Assembly: GCA_964492845.1 (NCBI GenBank)
Contig: CAZBMZ010000010.1
Location: forward strand, 62,001-126,000
Length of the DNA stretch: 64,000 bases
Reading direction: 5' to 3'
DNA from: JADJPF01 sp964492845
GTDB taxonomy: Bacteria > Acidobacteriota > Blastocatellia > Chloracidobacteriales > JADJPF01
Part shown: positions 7,729 through 17,408 of the stretch, one piece after another
Numbering within the stretch: the stretch's first letter is position 1
Layout: the number at the start of each line of letters is the position of its first letter
The notes under the pieces: model-generated
Told to the model about the DNA's origin: nothing
What the model saw: the letters and a program-made list of their open reading frames with translations, nothing else
The model's database searches: none
Translations under genes and position numbers: made by a program

Positions 7729-8334
7729 ATGAGCACGATTATATCTGAAAAACAAAGACAAGTTTATGACTTTATAGTAAAGTTTGTAAAAACGGAAGGT
7801 CATTCCCCAATGATTAGGGATATTGCCCGTCATTTCGGTTTCTCTTCTCCAGCTACAGTACATAAGTATTTAGTAGCATTAGAGGCCGCAGGAATGATTG
7901 TTCGAGGAAAAAGAAACGCTTTAGTCCAATTGCTTCCTGAAGAGCATAATTCAGAGGCAATTGATATTCCGCTACTTGGAAAAATAGCTGCTGGTCGTCC
8001 AATTGATGTTATTGCACAAGAAGAAGCGATATCTATTCCAAAAGAAATGCTAGGACGTTCCCGAACCTATGCTTTACGTGTTGTTGGGGACTCTATGATA
8101 GACGAGCATATTGCTGATGGAGATTTAATTATTGTTGAACATTGCCAACAAGCTCAAAACGGTCAAACCGTTGTAGCATTAGTTAATGACAGCAGTGCAA
8201 CAGTAAAAAAAATCTTTTTTGACAAAGGACAAGTAAAACTTCAACCAGCAAATACAAAATATCAACCATTAATGTTGGATCCAACCCAAGTAAAAGTTCA
8301 AGGCCGTGTCATTGGAGTTATGAGACGCTATTAA
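7729..8334 (+). CDS. lexA: LexA SOS repressor
   Basis: A 201-residue self-cleaving repressor of the DNA-damage response. The N-terminal winged helix spans about residues 1-65 (EKQRQVYDFI, SPATVHKYLVALE). The S24 peptidase domain follows. The self-cleavage bond is Ala88-Gly89 in KIAAGRPI, the catalytic Ser122 is in GDSMID, and Lys160 is in ATVKKIF. Length is normal. It has its own strong promoter, and the inverted repeat over the -10 suggests autoregulation. It is transcribed away from the sugar operon and has no SOS partner gene nearby. Confidence 0.96.
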   Translation: MSTIISEKQRQVYDFIVKFVKTEGHSPMIRDIARHFGFSSPATVHKYLVALEAAGMIVRGKRNALVQLLPEEHNSEAIDIPLLGKIAAGRPIDVIAQEEAISIPKEMLGRSRTYALRVVGDSMIDEHIADGDLIIVEHCQQAQNGQTVVALVNDSSATVKKIFFDKGQVKLQPANTKYQPLMLDPTQVKVQGRVIGVMRRY

Positions 8335-8377
8335 GTTTTAATAACTATTTTTAATAACAAATGTTTATCCTACCCTT

Positions 8378-8413
8378 TCTTCCACTAATTAAAATTTTCT
8401 AATTAGTGGAAGA
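8378..8413 (+). terminator. Long perfect hairpin after lexA
   Basis: A 14-bp perfect stem TCTTCCACTAATTA/TAATTAGTGGAAGA with an 8-nt loop follows lexA. No T-tract follows it on either strand, so it is not a textbook intrinsic terminator. It may end transcription with help from a factor, or protect the 3' end of the mRNA. Confidence 0.5.
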
Positions 8414-8561
8414 AAAACTCTTAGTCTTGTTAAGTATCTTTAATAAAATAACTTAGATGGTAAATCTATCTAATAACTCTAATGTTATCTTTTACATAAT
8501 ATTAATTAAATAAATTTAACTTGTAAAAGGAGGATATAATATTTCTCTTCAAGGAGAAGTA

Positions 8562-8888
8562 TTGTTACTAAATATGACTGTCTATACTGTTCGATTTTGT
8601 GATAAAGAGTTTATTGCTAATAATTTACGTGATTTTGCTAAAATAGCTGTTTTTGCTAAGTGGTATTTGAGAACACAAGCATTATCAGAAAAATTACATT
8701 GTTCAGTAGAACAATCATCTGCACAAACTGAACCAGCACCAATAAATTTTTTTCCTTCTTTTAAGGACTTTAAGGATTTTGACCAAAATATAGAAAAACC
8801 TTTAGCACTTAAAAACGACCCTATGCGGCGTTCTCGTGTTGCAGTAATGCGTAAAGCTTTACGTGCTTTTTTTTACACTAATTTCTAG
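8562..8888 (+). CDS. Small hypothetical protein, TTG start
   Basis: A 108-residue protein of no recognised family. AAGGAG at 8551-8556 is five bases before the TTG at 8562 but 17 before the first ATG (8574), so the TTG start is preferred. A second SD-like AAAAGGAGGA and a TATAAT lie just upstream (8525-8540). The protein has an N-terminal segment TVRFCDKEFIANNLRDFAKIAVF, a middle low-complexity part and a basic C-terminus (RRSRVAVMRKALRAFF). Its TAG stop shares the CTAG at 8885-8888 with the convergent kinase gene. The good ribosome-binding site supports a real gene; function unknown. Confidence 0.55.
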   Translation: MLLNMTVYTVRFCDKEFIANNLRDFAKIAVFAKWYLRTQALSEKLHCSVEQSSAQTEPAPINFFPSFKDFKDFDQNIEKPLALKNDPMRRSRVAVMRKALRAFFYTNF

Positions 8889-11800
8889 TCTAGTTTTTTT
8901 GGAATTAAGCGTCCTTGGTCTAATTGAAAAGGTATTAGATGAGTAACTAACTGAGAAATTTCTTTAGCAGAGCGGGTTTCTAGGTTTACGGCCCAGATTT
9001 TTACAGACTTATCATTACTAGTAGTAATAACTTGTCGGTTGTCATTACTAAAAATAGCATTTTCAACACTACTTCGGTGTGCTTGTAGCGATGCTAGTTC
9101 CCGACCAGTAGCAGCATCCCAAATTTTAGCTGTTTTATCACTACTAGCAGTAATAATTCTTGTATTATCTGGGCTAAAATGAACTGACAAAACACGCCCT
9201 TTATGATTTTCTAGTGAAAGTAGTTGTTTACCTGTGGAAACATCCCAAATTTTAGCTGTATTGTCATTACTACTAGTAACTATTTGTGAGGCAGTTAAAT
9301 TAAATTCGGCTGATGTAACAACTCCGCGATGACCTACAAAATTAATTAGCTCTTTACCAGTGGAAACTTGCCAAACTCGTGCTACTGCATCATTTCCAGC
9401 AGTAACTAATTTAGTATTATCTGGGCTAAATTTTATGCTTGTGCATAAACCAAAATTATTAATAAATGATGTTACTAATTTTCCAGAACTACTTTCTAAA
9501 ATTCTTATGTTTTTATCCTTACTAATAGTAGCAATATATTTTCCATCTTGACTAAAAGTAGCTGTATAACCATCTAAAACAAAAAGTGTTTTTCCAGATG
9601 TTGTATCCCAAATTCTTACTTTATCACCATCACTAACAGTTAATAATTGCAAATTTGTTGGGTTAAATTCTGCTGATGAGATACCTACTATTGGATTATC
9701 TAAAGTAACTAACAATTTATTATTGATAGCATCCCAAATTTTCACTTCACCATTATTATCACCAACAACAATTTTAGTATTTTGCTTGTTAAAAAGACCA
9801 AAAAGATGTTGTGCATTATTGGCTTCAAAAGTAAGTTTTAACTTATCGCTAGCAGCATCCCAAAGCTTAGCAGTTTTATCACTACTAGCGGTTAATATTT
9901 GTTTTCCATTAGGGCTAAGTGTTGCACTATAAACACTTCCCTTATGACCTTGCAGAGTAGTTAAAGCAAAACCGCTGCTAACATCCCAAATTTTTACAGT
10001 AAAATCATTGCTAGCGGTTATTACCTTAGTAGCATCTTTAGTAAAATGTGCAGTATTAACTATATCTAAATGACCTTCAAGCGAAGCAATTAAGTTTCCC
10101 GTTTTGCTATCCCAAATCTTAGCTGTGTTATCACCGCTAGCAGTTACAACTTTTGTAGCTCTAGAATTAAATTCTGCCCAATAAATATTTTTTTTATGAC
10201 CATCTAATGAAGCAATTAAGTTTCCTGTTTTGCTATCCCAAATCTTAGCCGTGTTATCTTCACTAGTTGTTACTATTTTTCTACCATCACGGCTAAAAAC
10301 AGCAGAGTTTACCTTTGCAGTATGCCCAACCAGATTTGCTAGTAACTCTCCTGATAAATTCCAAACTCTTATTCCTCCATCGGTTGCAGTAATAATCCTA
10401 TCTCCTTTAGGATTAAATTCTGCAAGCGAGCCTATTTCTTTATCCAAAAAGCCTAAAGAAAGTTCTAATTTACCTGTTAAAGCATCCCAAAGTTTTGTTG
10501 TCCCATCCCGACTAGTTGTAATGATCTGCTTTCCATCTGGGCTAAAACGTACCGATATAACAGGCTTTTTATGTTCTGCTAATGTGTGCAGCAAACTCCC
10601 ATTAGATAGATTAAAAACTTGTGCAGTGTTGTTAGTAGCAGCCATAACCAGTAATTTTCCATCTGGGCTAAATCGTGCTGACGGTTCACCTCCTTGATAA
10701 TCTGCAAAGTTTATCAATTCTTTTCCGCTACTAGCTTGCCAGATTTTTGCACTATCTCGGCTAAGAGTTAAAATTTTGCTTGCATCTGGTGAAAATTCTG
10801 CTAGGTAAACTTCTCTGTTATGTTTATCTAAAGATAAAAGCTGTGCATCTACGGTTCGCATAGATTCGGCTAGTAGATATTTTAATATTGGGTCAGATTT
10901 ACCTAATCGGTAAGCTTCACTTAAATAAAGTGCTGCAACTAGTGGATTACCTAATAAAATTTCTTGTCGTCCTCGGTCTTCATAGACTTCTAAAACTTTT
11001 TGTTGCACTTTATAAGTGCTTTGTTTAGCGAGTTTCGTTTGGCGGCTAGCTTCTAGCTCATTACTTTCAGCTAGTTGCTGTTGTTCTTCTGCGCGTTTTT
11101 TCTCTTGTTTAGCAAGTTCGCTGCTTTCTTCAGCACGTTTTTTTTCTTCTAAAAGTTTTTTAGCAGTTTTTCTTTCAAGTTCTGCATTAGCTTCTGCACG
11201 CTCTGCGTTAGCTTCTGCACGTTTGGCATTTTCTTGAGATATTTGGCGTTGTTGAAATAAGACAAGTAAGCCAGTTAATAGACTAAGCACAATTGCGCTA
11301 ACAATAATTCGAGTCCTACGTATCCCCCTTCGTGCTTCTGAAACACTAGCACTAGCAAAATCTTCTTCAGTGCTAGTTAATTTTCCATTATAGCGGGTTC
11401 GCCAAAGTTGATATTCTGTTAAAGCTTCATCGCGCCAAAGTAGTCCTTTTACCCGTCCTCGGTCTTCCCATTGTTTAGCGGCTGTTCGTAACTGGTCACG
11501 TAGACGAGTATTTTCTTTTTCTTCTTGCTGCCATTGAACTAAACGGGGCCAGGCCATAAGCAAAGCTTCATGCACAATTTCTACTTTTTCTATTCCCTGT
11601 TCGCCTTCAGAAATAACCAAAAGACGCGCAGAAATTAACTTTTCTATTACAGCTTGAGTTTCTTCACTACTGCCTAACAAATCAATTAATTCTTTTCTAG
11701 TAAGAATAGCTCTAGTCCCTTCACTAGTAATTAACTGTCGGAAAGCTTCTTTAACAAGTCGTTGCTGGCTAGTAGTCATAGCAGCTAACATATTTTCTGC

Positions 11801-14605
11801 ATGTTGGGCTAAAGCACCTCCTACGCCGCCCATTCCTTGGTAAGCCTTGCGGAGTAGTTGCTTAAAATTACGATCGCGCAGTTCCCAAAGCTTTGCAGCC
11901 GTAAAAGCCAGCAGTGGCAAGGCTCCAGTCTGGTCAGCAACTGAGGCTACTATTTCTTTAGGTAGATTTTCGTCTTCAAACTGATATCCAACTTTTTGAG
12001 TAGGAGCAACTAGGATTCTAAGTAAATCTTCTGGGGCAGGTGTTGTTAATACTTCTAAGCCCTGTGTTAGACGCTCTCTTAAGCCTGGTAATTGTTTAGC
12101 CCTAACTAAAAAGTCATCGCGTAAAGCTAAAACTATGCGAACCATACTTTCACTTGATACAGCCTCAGCTAGCATTGAAGCATAAAACTGACGTTCTGAT
12201 AAATCAGAGCATAAAGTAAAAAGTTCTTCAAACTGATCAACAAAAAGTAAAATTGTTAAATTATTTTTTTCTGCTAAATGCTGTAAATAATCAGCTAGTG
12301 CTATTGGTTCTGTAGCTAATTTTTCAGCTAACTTTTTGTCAATGTTGCCAAATTCCCTTTTTAGCCTTGCTATAAGCGTTGCAACTGGGTGAACTGTTGG
12401 ACGAACGGTTATTGCTCGCCAATTGCTGGGAAGCTCAGGAATTACGCCAGCTTGAAGAAATGAGCTTTTCCCTGCTCCAGAAGTTCCAACAATAGCTAGA
12501 AGTGGTTGAAGTCTTAACCGATTGATAAAGCTTTCTGTTTCACGCTCCCGGCCAAAAAAAAGGTCTGCATCAGCACTAGTAAAAGCCATTAAGCCAAGAT
12601 AAGGAGGTTTGGCTGTTTGGCTATCGTGTTGGGATTCTTCTGCATCGTCAAAAAAAATAGCTTGGAACCATTCCCAAACTGTTTCATCCTGTCTTTCAAA
12701 TCCTGTTGGTAAAGCAACTAATTTTGCACCATGACGGCCTTTTCCAGTTAGGAAAAATAGCTCTTCTCTTGTTCCGGCCAATGGTTCAAAGACCTGTAAC
12801 AAAGGCCAGAGAGATAAAACTACTCGTCCTTGGCTATCTAGTAAACTTGGTCGATTTTGCTGCAATTTTTGTTGTTGCGCTGGTGCTATTGAATGTGCAG
12901 CACGTTCTTTGCCCATCCATCTTTCTAAATGTTCTCGACGCTTAACAACTATTGGATAATCCAAAATAAAGCTAATTGCTTGTAAAAATTTAGTAATTTC
13001 TGGTAAGCAGTTAGCTAGCTCATTTTGTACTTGTTCTTCTGTTGCACCCAGCAAATTAGTTGTTTGCAGTTCTAGCAAAGATTCAAAGTTTTTGCTTTGG
13101 TCAGTTTTTTGGGTGCTGCTAGGTTGAAAAAATAAAGAAACTAGCTCTGGCACTGGATAAGCATCTCGTTTTAAGGCAAAAGGTAAACATAGCTGCTCGG
13201 CTAACTTATACCATTCTTTATCATTTAGTTCCTGGCTACGTAATTTTCCAAGAAGTGTTAAAACCGTCTCGCTATCTTTTTTATTTCCTGAACCAATTTG
13301 AGCGCGACAAGCTAAAGCAATTATCCCTAAGTATCGTACTCCTACTTGTAAAATGCTTAACAAGCGTTCTCGTGATTGGTGAAGACTACGAGCAGAGCCA
13401 AACCTTGCAACACTTTCTGCTAAAGGTTGTGGAGCAGTAGCTAGCAGCATTTCATAAAGCCTTGTTTCAAGTTGTGGAAGTACACCTTGTTCTATGCTAA
13501 TTCCAGCAGCAGTACGAAAAGCTGTAGCAAATTCAACCGCGCTACTATAACGATCTGTTGGCGATTTTGCCATTGCTTTAGCAATGACTGTGTTTAAGGA
13601 GAGAGGAAAAGATTTTTCTAACAATGGAACTGGTTGTTCTTTATGTGCTTTATATAGATTGTAAAAATTTACTGGCGTACCACCTGAAAACGGACGTTTT
13701 CCAGTAATCATTTCATAAGCAAATACTCCTAGAGCATAAATATCTGCACGGGCATCAACTTGGGCAGCATTTTCCCATTGTTCAGCAGGCATATAAGGAG
13801 TTGAGCCTAAAAGTCCTGTAGTTTTACTAGTATCTTCACCAAGATTTAAGTTTTCATTATTTTCTATTTGCAGCTTATTAATATAACTTGTGTCAGGTTC
13901 TAAAGTTTTAGCGATGCCAAAATCTAATAATTTAGGAAGCAAGCGACCAGCACGGGAAATGACCATTATATTAGCTGGCTTTAAGTCACGGTGAATAATG
14001 CCTGCGTCATGTGCTGTTTGTACAACTTCACAAATTTTATCTAGCAATGGAACAAAACGTTCTAGCTCAATTGCTCCCTGAGTACGTAGCAATTTATCAA
14101 GCGGAGTGCCATGCACCATTTCCATAGCAGTCCATAACAATCCATCATTTTCAGCACCAAAAGCATAAATATGGGCGGTGTAAGGATGTTCTAACCGGGA
14201 TGCTAGACGGGCTTCTCGTAAAAATCTTTCAATTACTTCTTGGTTATCTCTATGTTTTTGGTGAAGAACTTTAACAACTACCTCACGCATTAAAGTTATT
14301 TGTTCAGCACGATAAACAACACCAAAAGCACCTTCTCCAAGTTTATCACAAATACGAAAATCTCCTAAAGTACGGCCTATTAGTAGATCAACGTTATTTT
14401 CGCTTATTTCTTCAGTAGTATGCTGAGGGTTAATTATTGGTGTTTCTAAAAAGTTGCTGGATTGGTCATAAGCAACAAGTAGGGCTTCTACTTCCTGACG
14501 GACTTTAGTATTTGAGCAAGACTGTAAAAAAGCCGCCCGACGTTCTGGAGGCATTTCTAGCGCGGAAAGGAAAATTTGGTCTATTTGCCCTTGTTGTGTA
14601 CCCAT
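8885..14605 (-). CDS. Giant Ser/Thr kinase - STAND NTPase - WD40 beta-propeller protein
   Basis: A 1906-residue membrane protein. The N-terminal 70 residues are a helical region with LLVAYDQSSNFLETP, usual before acidobacterial/planctomycete kinases. The kinase domain spans about residues 82-365, with GEGAFG, Lys112, HRD at 205-207 and DFG at 228-230, so it looks active. A STAND-type NTPase begins near 668, with Walker A GTSGAGKS at 707-714 and Walker B LLFVDQFEE around Asp790. One transmembrane helix lies at about 1099-1118, then an Ala/Glu/Lys-rich coiled coil (about 1120-1195) and 15 WD40 repeats to the end. The propellers are probably outside the inner membrane. It lies 38 bp after an ECF sigma gene, probably co-transcribed. 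The ligand is unknown; a sensor for stress, ligand or phage is possible. Confidence 0.92.
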   Translation of the reverse strand: MGTQQGQIDQIFLSALEMPPERRAAFLQSCSNTKVRQEVEALLVAYDQSSNFLETPIINPQHTTEEISENNVDLLIGRTLGDFRICDKLGEGAFGVVYRAEQITLMREVVVKVLHQKHRDNQEVIERFLREARLASRLEHPYTAHIYAFGAENDGLLWTAMEMVHGTPLDKLLRTQGAIELERFVPLLDKICEVVQTAHDAGIIHRDLKPANIMVISRAGRLLPKLLDFGIAKTLEPDTSYINKLQIENNENLNLGEDTSKTTGLLGSTPYMPAEQWENAAQVDARADIYALGVFAYEMITGKRPFSGGTPVNFYNLYKAHKEQPVPLLEKSFPLSLNTVIAKAMAKSPTDRYSSAVEFATAFRTAAGISIEQGVLPQLETRLYEMLLATAPQPLAESVARFGSARSLHQSRERLLSILQVGVRYLGIIALACRAQIGSGNKKDSETVLTLLGKLRSQELNDKEWYKLAEQLCLPFALKRDAYPVPELVSLFFQPSSTQKTDQSKNFESLLELQTTNLLGATEEQVQNELANCLPEITKFLQAISFILDYPIVVKRREHLERWMGKERAAHSIAPAQQQKLQQNRPSLLDSQGRVVLSLWPLLQVFEPLAGTREELFFLTGKGRHGAKLVALPTGFERQDETVWEWFQAIFFDDAEESQHDSQTAKPPYLGLMAFTSADADLFFGRERETESFINRLRLQPLLAIVGTSGAGKSSFLQAGVIPELPSNWRAITVRPTVHPVATLIARLKREFGNIDKKLAEKLATEPIALADYLQHLAEKNNLTILLFVDQFEELFTLCSDLSERQFYASMLAEAVSSESMVRIVLALRDDFLVRAKQLPGLRERLTQGLEVLTTPAPEDLLRILVAPTQKVGYQFEDENLPKEIVASVADQTGALPLLAFTAAKLWELRDRNFKQLLRKAYQGMGGVGGALAQHAENMLAAMTTSQQRLVKEAFRQLITSEGTRAILTRKELIDLLGSSEETQAVIEKLISARLLVISEGEQGIEKVEIVHEALLMAWPRLVQWQQEEKENTRLRDQLRTAAKQWEDRGRVKGLLWRDEALTEYQLWRTRYNGKLTSTEEDFASASVSEARRGIRRTRIIVSAIVLSLLTGLLVLFQQRQISQENAKRAEANAERAEANAELERKTAKKLLEEKKRAEESSELAKQEKKRAEEQQQLAESNELEASRQTKLAKQSTYKVQQKVLEVYEDRGRQEILLGNPLVAALYLSEAYRLGKSDPILKYLLAESMRTVDAQLLSLDKHNREVYLAEFSPDASKILTLSRDSAKIWQASSGKELINFADYQGGEPSARFSPDGKLLVMAATNNTAQVFNLSNGSLLHTLAEHKKPVISVRFSPDGKQIITTSRDGTTKLWDALTGKLELSLGFLDKEIGSLAEFNPKGDRIITATDGGIRVWNLSGELLANLVGHTAKVNSAVFSRDGRKIVTTSEDNTAKIWDSKTGNLIASLDGHKKNIYWAEFNSRATKVVTASGDNTAKIWDSKTGNLIASLEGHLDIVNTAHFTKDATKVITASNDFTVKIWDVSSGFALTTLQGHKGSVYSATLSPNGKQILTASSDKTAKLWDAASDKLKLTFEANNAQHLFGLFNKQNTKIVVGDNNGEVKIWDAINNKLLVTLDNPIVGISSAEFNPTNLQLLTVSDGDKVRIWDTTSGKTLFVLDGYTATFSQDGKYIATISKDKNIRILESSSGKLVTSFINNFGLCTSIKFSPDNTKLVTAGNDAVARVWQVSTGKELINFVGHRGVVTSAEFNLTASQIVTSSNDNTAKIWDVSTGKQLLSLENHKGRVLSVHFSPDNTRIITASSDKTAKIWDAATGRELASLQAHRSSVENAIFSNDNRQVITTSNDKSVKIWAVNLETRSAKEISQLVTHLIPFQLDQGRLIPKKLD
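10083..10258 (-). repeat. Near-identical adjacent WD40 repeat units
   Basis: The 50-nt segments 10083-10132 and 10209-10258 differ at only two positions and are 126 bp (42 codons) apart, exactly one WD40 unit. Both encode DNTAKIWDSKTGNLIASL. Other repeats in the same gene are much more diverged, so this pair looks recently duplicated or homogenised. Confidence 0.85.
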
Positions 14606-14643
14606 AAACCTTTAGATGAAGAAAAGTTGCTTGTTATCTTAAA

Positions 14644-15219
14644 TTATTCTGAGCCTTCCGGCAAATTGCTAATCTCCCGATAAAGCCAAGCTTTTGCTAG
14701 TCGCCATTCAGCCTTAACTGTATCAATTGAAACATTTAGCACACTAGCAGTTTCTTCAATTGTCATCCCTCCAAAAAAACGTAGCTCAACAATTTGACTG
14801 CGCTGAGGTTGCAATTTAGCTAAACGCTCCAAAGCTTCATCTAGTGCAACTAAATTTTTATCATGTTCTTCAGAAAGGTTAATTACATCATCTAAAGATA
14901 GTTTATGGCGTTGTCCATCTCGTTTAGCTGCATTACGTGTTCTTGCGTAATCAACTAAAATTCGTCGCATTAGTTGTGCTGCAACACCAAAAAAATGTGC
15001 GCGGTTTTGCCATTGCACTTGTTTTTGATCAACTAAACGAATATAGGCTTCATTAATCAATGCGGTAGCTTGTAAAGTATGCTCATGACGCTCCCCATAT
15101 AAATAGCGGCTGGCAATTCGGCGTAGCTCATTTGCAACTAGGGGGATAAGCCTGTCCCTAGCATCTTCATTACCATGATTCCAATCTACTAACAGCTTTG
15201 TGATGTCTTCGTTTGACAT
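14644..15219 (-). CDS. ECF-type sigma factor linked to the giant kinase
   Basis: A 191-residue sigma-70 family protein of the ECF subgroup common in Acidobacteria and Planctomycetes (the TIGR02999-like type). Region 2 contains NELRRIASRYLYGERHEHT, TALINEAYIRLVD and AHFFGVAAQLMRRILVDYAR. Region 4 contains LQPQRSQIVELRFFGGMTIEETASVLNVS. GGAGAA lies just before the ATG. It is directly upstream of the Ser/Thr kinase-WD40 gene. This partnership is common in such genomes, with the kinase thought to control sigma activity by phosphorylation. No anti-sigma gene is nearby. Confidence 0.92.
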   Translation of the reverse strand: MSNEDITKLLVDWNHGNEDARDRLIPLVANELRRIASRYLYGERHEHTLQATALINEAYIRLVDQKQVQWQNRAHFFGVAAQLMRRILVDYARTRNAAKRDGQRHKLSLDDVINLSEEHDKNLVALDEALERLAKLQPQRSQIVELRFFGGMTIEETASVLNVSIDTVKAEWRLAKAWLYREISNLPEGSE

Positions 15220-15318
15220 ATTTTCTCCAATTTTTTGAAAACTTTCTCACCATTTTATCAATGGATTGCGCGTTTCCTGGTTAGAAGAAGATTAACATAA
15301 AAAATTAGAGGTACGATT

Positions 15319-15972
15319 ATGAATACTACAGGGAAAATAAAAAAAATCAAGCTTATCCTTACTTATTCTTGCTTTGCTATATTTGCTTTCTATATTTTAT
15401 CTAGTAACCTAAATAATATTAATTCAAAAGCTAATATAGACAATAGCCCAACACTTGGTATTAGTCGTTCACTGCCTTCAATAATAGTTTTAGACGATCC
15501 AGATATTCCAAACTCTGCATTTGCTGGTGAGCGAGGAAAAACACCTTTTGACCATGACCAACATATTAGCAAAAGGGCAGAAACTACTTGTGTTACTTGC
15601 CATCATACTAATTCTAATACCTTAACAATAAAACTTGAAGAAGATGTGCTTAAGTGTACTGTGTGTCATCAACAAGATGACACACCTTGTACAATTGAAG
15701 GCACCAATGAAAATAATAAATTTAAGGGAAAATTAGCAATTAATGCTAAGGAAGCTTATCACGGACAAGGAGAAAAAGATGATGCTGGATGTAAAAGTTG
15801 CCATACTAGCCGTAAGATTGAACCAATAGGTTGTGATGCCTGCCATACTAACGAAAATAATGTTATATACCTAATTAAACCATTATTTCCAACTATTAAA
15901 TCTAGCGAAAAGACAGTAGAATCTCCAAAAGAAGTATCTAAAGAACCTATAAAAGAACCTTCTAACAAATAA
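15319..15972 (+). CDS. Exported multihaem (four CxxCH) c-type cytochrome
   Basis: A 217-residue exported or membrane-anchored cytochrome. An N-terminal hydrophobic segment follows a Lys-rich start. Four haem-attachment motifs are visible: CVTCH, CTVCH, CKSCH and CDACH. Extra histidines (FDHDQH, CHH, AYHGQ) suit bis-His coordination as in cytochrome c3/c7 proteins. A Lys/Glu/Pro/Ser-rich tail of about 35 residues follows the last haem site. It probably carries electrons in the periplasm or at the cell surface. No redox partner gene is adjacent. AGAGG precedes the ATG. Confidence 0.85.
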   Translation: MNTTGKIKKIKLILTYSCFAIFAFYILSSNLNNINSKANIDNSPTLGISRSLPSIIVLDDPDIPNSAFAGERGKTPFDHDQHISKRAETTCVTCHHTNSNTLTIKLEEDVLKCTVCHQQDDTPCTIEGTNENNKFKGKLAINAKEAYHGQGEKDDAGCKSCHTSRKIEPIGCDACHTNENNVIYLIKPLFPTIKSSEKTVESPKEVSKEPIKEPSNK

Positions 15973-15978
15973 ATTATT

Positions 15979-16512
15979 TTAAGCCGTTAAAGTTTGCTTA
16001 AAAGCAGGTAAATTATCAACAAATATTCCAATATATTTACACTCTTTTGTAATATAAAACAGTCCTTTTGCTTTTAGTGGCTGAGCTAGTACAATTACTA
16101 GCTCAGGTTCACCAGCTACAGTCATACTTAAATAGTCTTTTCTTTCAGTTAATTTACCCGCTTTGCTTATATCTATTACCTCTTTAATCATTTCACGAGG
16201 TATAGTTATTTGCCATCTTAAGCCAGCATTTAATTTAAGCTCTTGATTATTGATAGTAATAGGGTTAAGTCTAATAGCTTGAAAGTCTCCCCAAAGCCAA
16301 ATAACTGTATAAATGCTGGCTAGAGTAGCAACCCAGGCTAAAGTACGATCAAATTTTGCTAAGAAAAAATGTGCTACAATAGATTCAACTGTAAATAAAA
16401 GAATTAATCCTATAAAAATTGCAAAATATGCATTATTTTTGTGGTATGAAAATGTAGTTGTATTGTTTTCAATAAATGGTTTACGCCAAAAGAAAAATGC
16501 AAAATATAGCAT
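15979..16512 (-). CDS. Hypothetical membrane protein (PH-like C-terminal part)
   Basis: A 177-residue protein with two or three hydrophobic helices in the first about 85 residues (around 30-50 and 58-76), then a soluble strand-rich region with IRLNPITINNQELKLNAGLRWQITIPREMI. This is like the bacterial PH-type membrane proteins that follow two membrane helices. CAGGAG precedes the ATG on the minus strand. It is convergent with the cytochrome gene, six bases between stops. I do not recognise a named family. Confidence 0.6.
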   Translation of the reverse strand: MLYFAFFFWRKPFIENNTTTFSYHKNNAYFAIFIGLILLFTVESIVAHFFLAKFDRTLAWVATLASIYTVIWLWGDFQAIRLNPITINNQELKLNAGLRWQITIPREMIKEVIDISKAGKLTERKDYLSMTVAGEPELVIVLAQPLKAKGLFYITKECKYIGIFVDNLPAFKQTLTA

Positions 16513-16641
16513 AATTAACTCCTGGAAAACTAATTTTTATTGATTCTGCTTTCGCCAAAGCAAACGCCTATATTTTAGAAATTGTTTCCTTAGAAAACTT
16601 GTAAAATATATAGTTTGTTGTCTAGTTGCTGTTGATTTTGC

Positions 16642-17223
16642 TTAATGCTTTTTACTTTGAGTTTCCTTAAAAGCTATTTTTAGGTTACGAAGAGCATTTT
16701 GTAGGTGAGAACGTACTTGATCATAAGTAATATCTAAATCTTTAGCAATTTCCTCATATTTCATTCCATCCCAATAGAATTTTAAGCAACACATCCGTTG
16801 CATCGCGCTAAGTTCATTTAATGTTTGGGTTAAAAGTTCTGTTCTTTGAGCTAGAAGCAGTGAGCCATCTAAATCAATTTTAGCTATTAATTCTTGTGGT
16901 ACATCTTCAATAATAACTTGTTTATTTAATGCTTCATAACGTCCTCTTAAGGACTTGAGGCATTGATTACCAACACAGCGATAGAGCCAGGAGCTAAACT
17001 TAGCGTCCTCTCGTGGTTGATAGTTATTTAGAGCATCTTTAATTAAAGCCATAAAAATTTCTTGAACCATTTCTTCAGCTTCAGCAGGGCTTTGTAAAAA
17101 CTTTAGCGACCACCAGTAAACCCGTTGTGAATAACGCCGATAAAGTTCTTCAATTAGCCAAGGATCTTGGGTTTGCTTAAATTGTTCAACTATTTCTACA
17201 TCTGTTAAAGATGCTAAATTCAT
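16642..17223 (-). CDS. ECF-type RNA polymerase sigma factor
   Basis: A 193-residue sigma-70 family protein. Region 2 is visible as LYRRYSQRVYWWSLKFL with EAEEMVQEIFMALIKD and FSSWLYRCVGNQCLKSLRGR. Region 4 carries LNELSAMQRMCCLKFYWDGM and YEEIAKDLDITYDQVRSHLQNALRNLK. It differs from the sigma factor at 14.6-15.2 kb in subgroup. No anti-sigma factor or obvious target lies next to it, so its signal is unknown. It is divergent from the carboxylesterase across 287 bp. Confidence 0.9.
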   Translation of the reverse strand: MNLASLTDVEIVEQFKQTQDPWLIEELYRRYSQRVYWWSLKFLQSPAEAEEMVQEIFMALIKDALNNYQPREDAKFSSWLYRCVGNQCLKSLRGRYEALNKQVIIEDVPQELIAKIDLDGSLLLAQRTELLTQTLNELSAMQRMCCLKFYWDGMKYEEIAKDLDITYDQVRSHLQNALRNLKIAFKETQSKKH

Positions 17224-17408
17224 AAAATCCTTTAAGTAAATTAAAAATTTGCGCGAGATTATAACAATTAAACAACTCTTGTGAGAAGTGATTAATCAGT
17301 TTAGAGAAATAAGGCTTGCCATCTAAGTCTAATCGCGCGAAAATCTTATATCTTCAACAATAATTATTCAACCTTACAAGTCTTGCCAGAAAAAACACTT
17401 GTAATTAT

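Noticed and set aside
11016..11237. Ser/Ala-rich frame antisense to the coiled coil of the giant kinase
   Set aside because: Reverse shadow of repeated Ala/Glu/Lys codons; no independent support.
8885..14605. Avs-type antiphage STAND protein
   Set aside because: The N-terminal effector is a Hanks kinase and the protein has an ECF sigma partner and WD40 repeats; nothing in the sequence shows a defence role.
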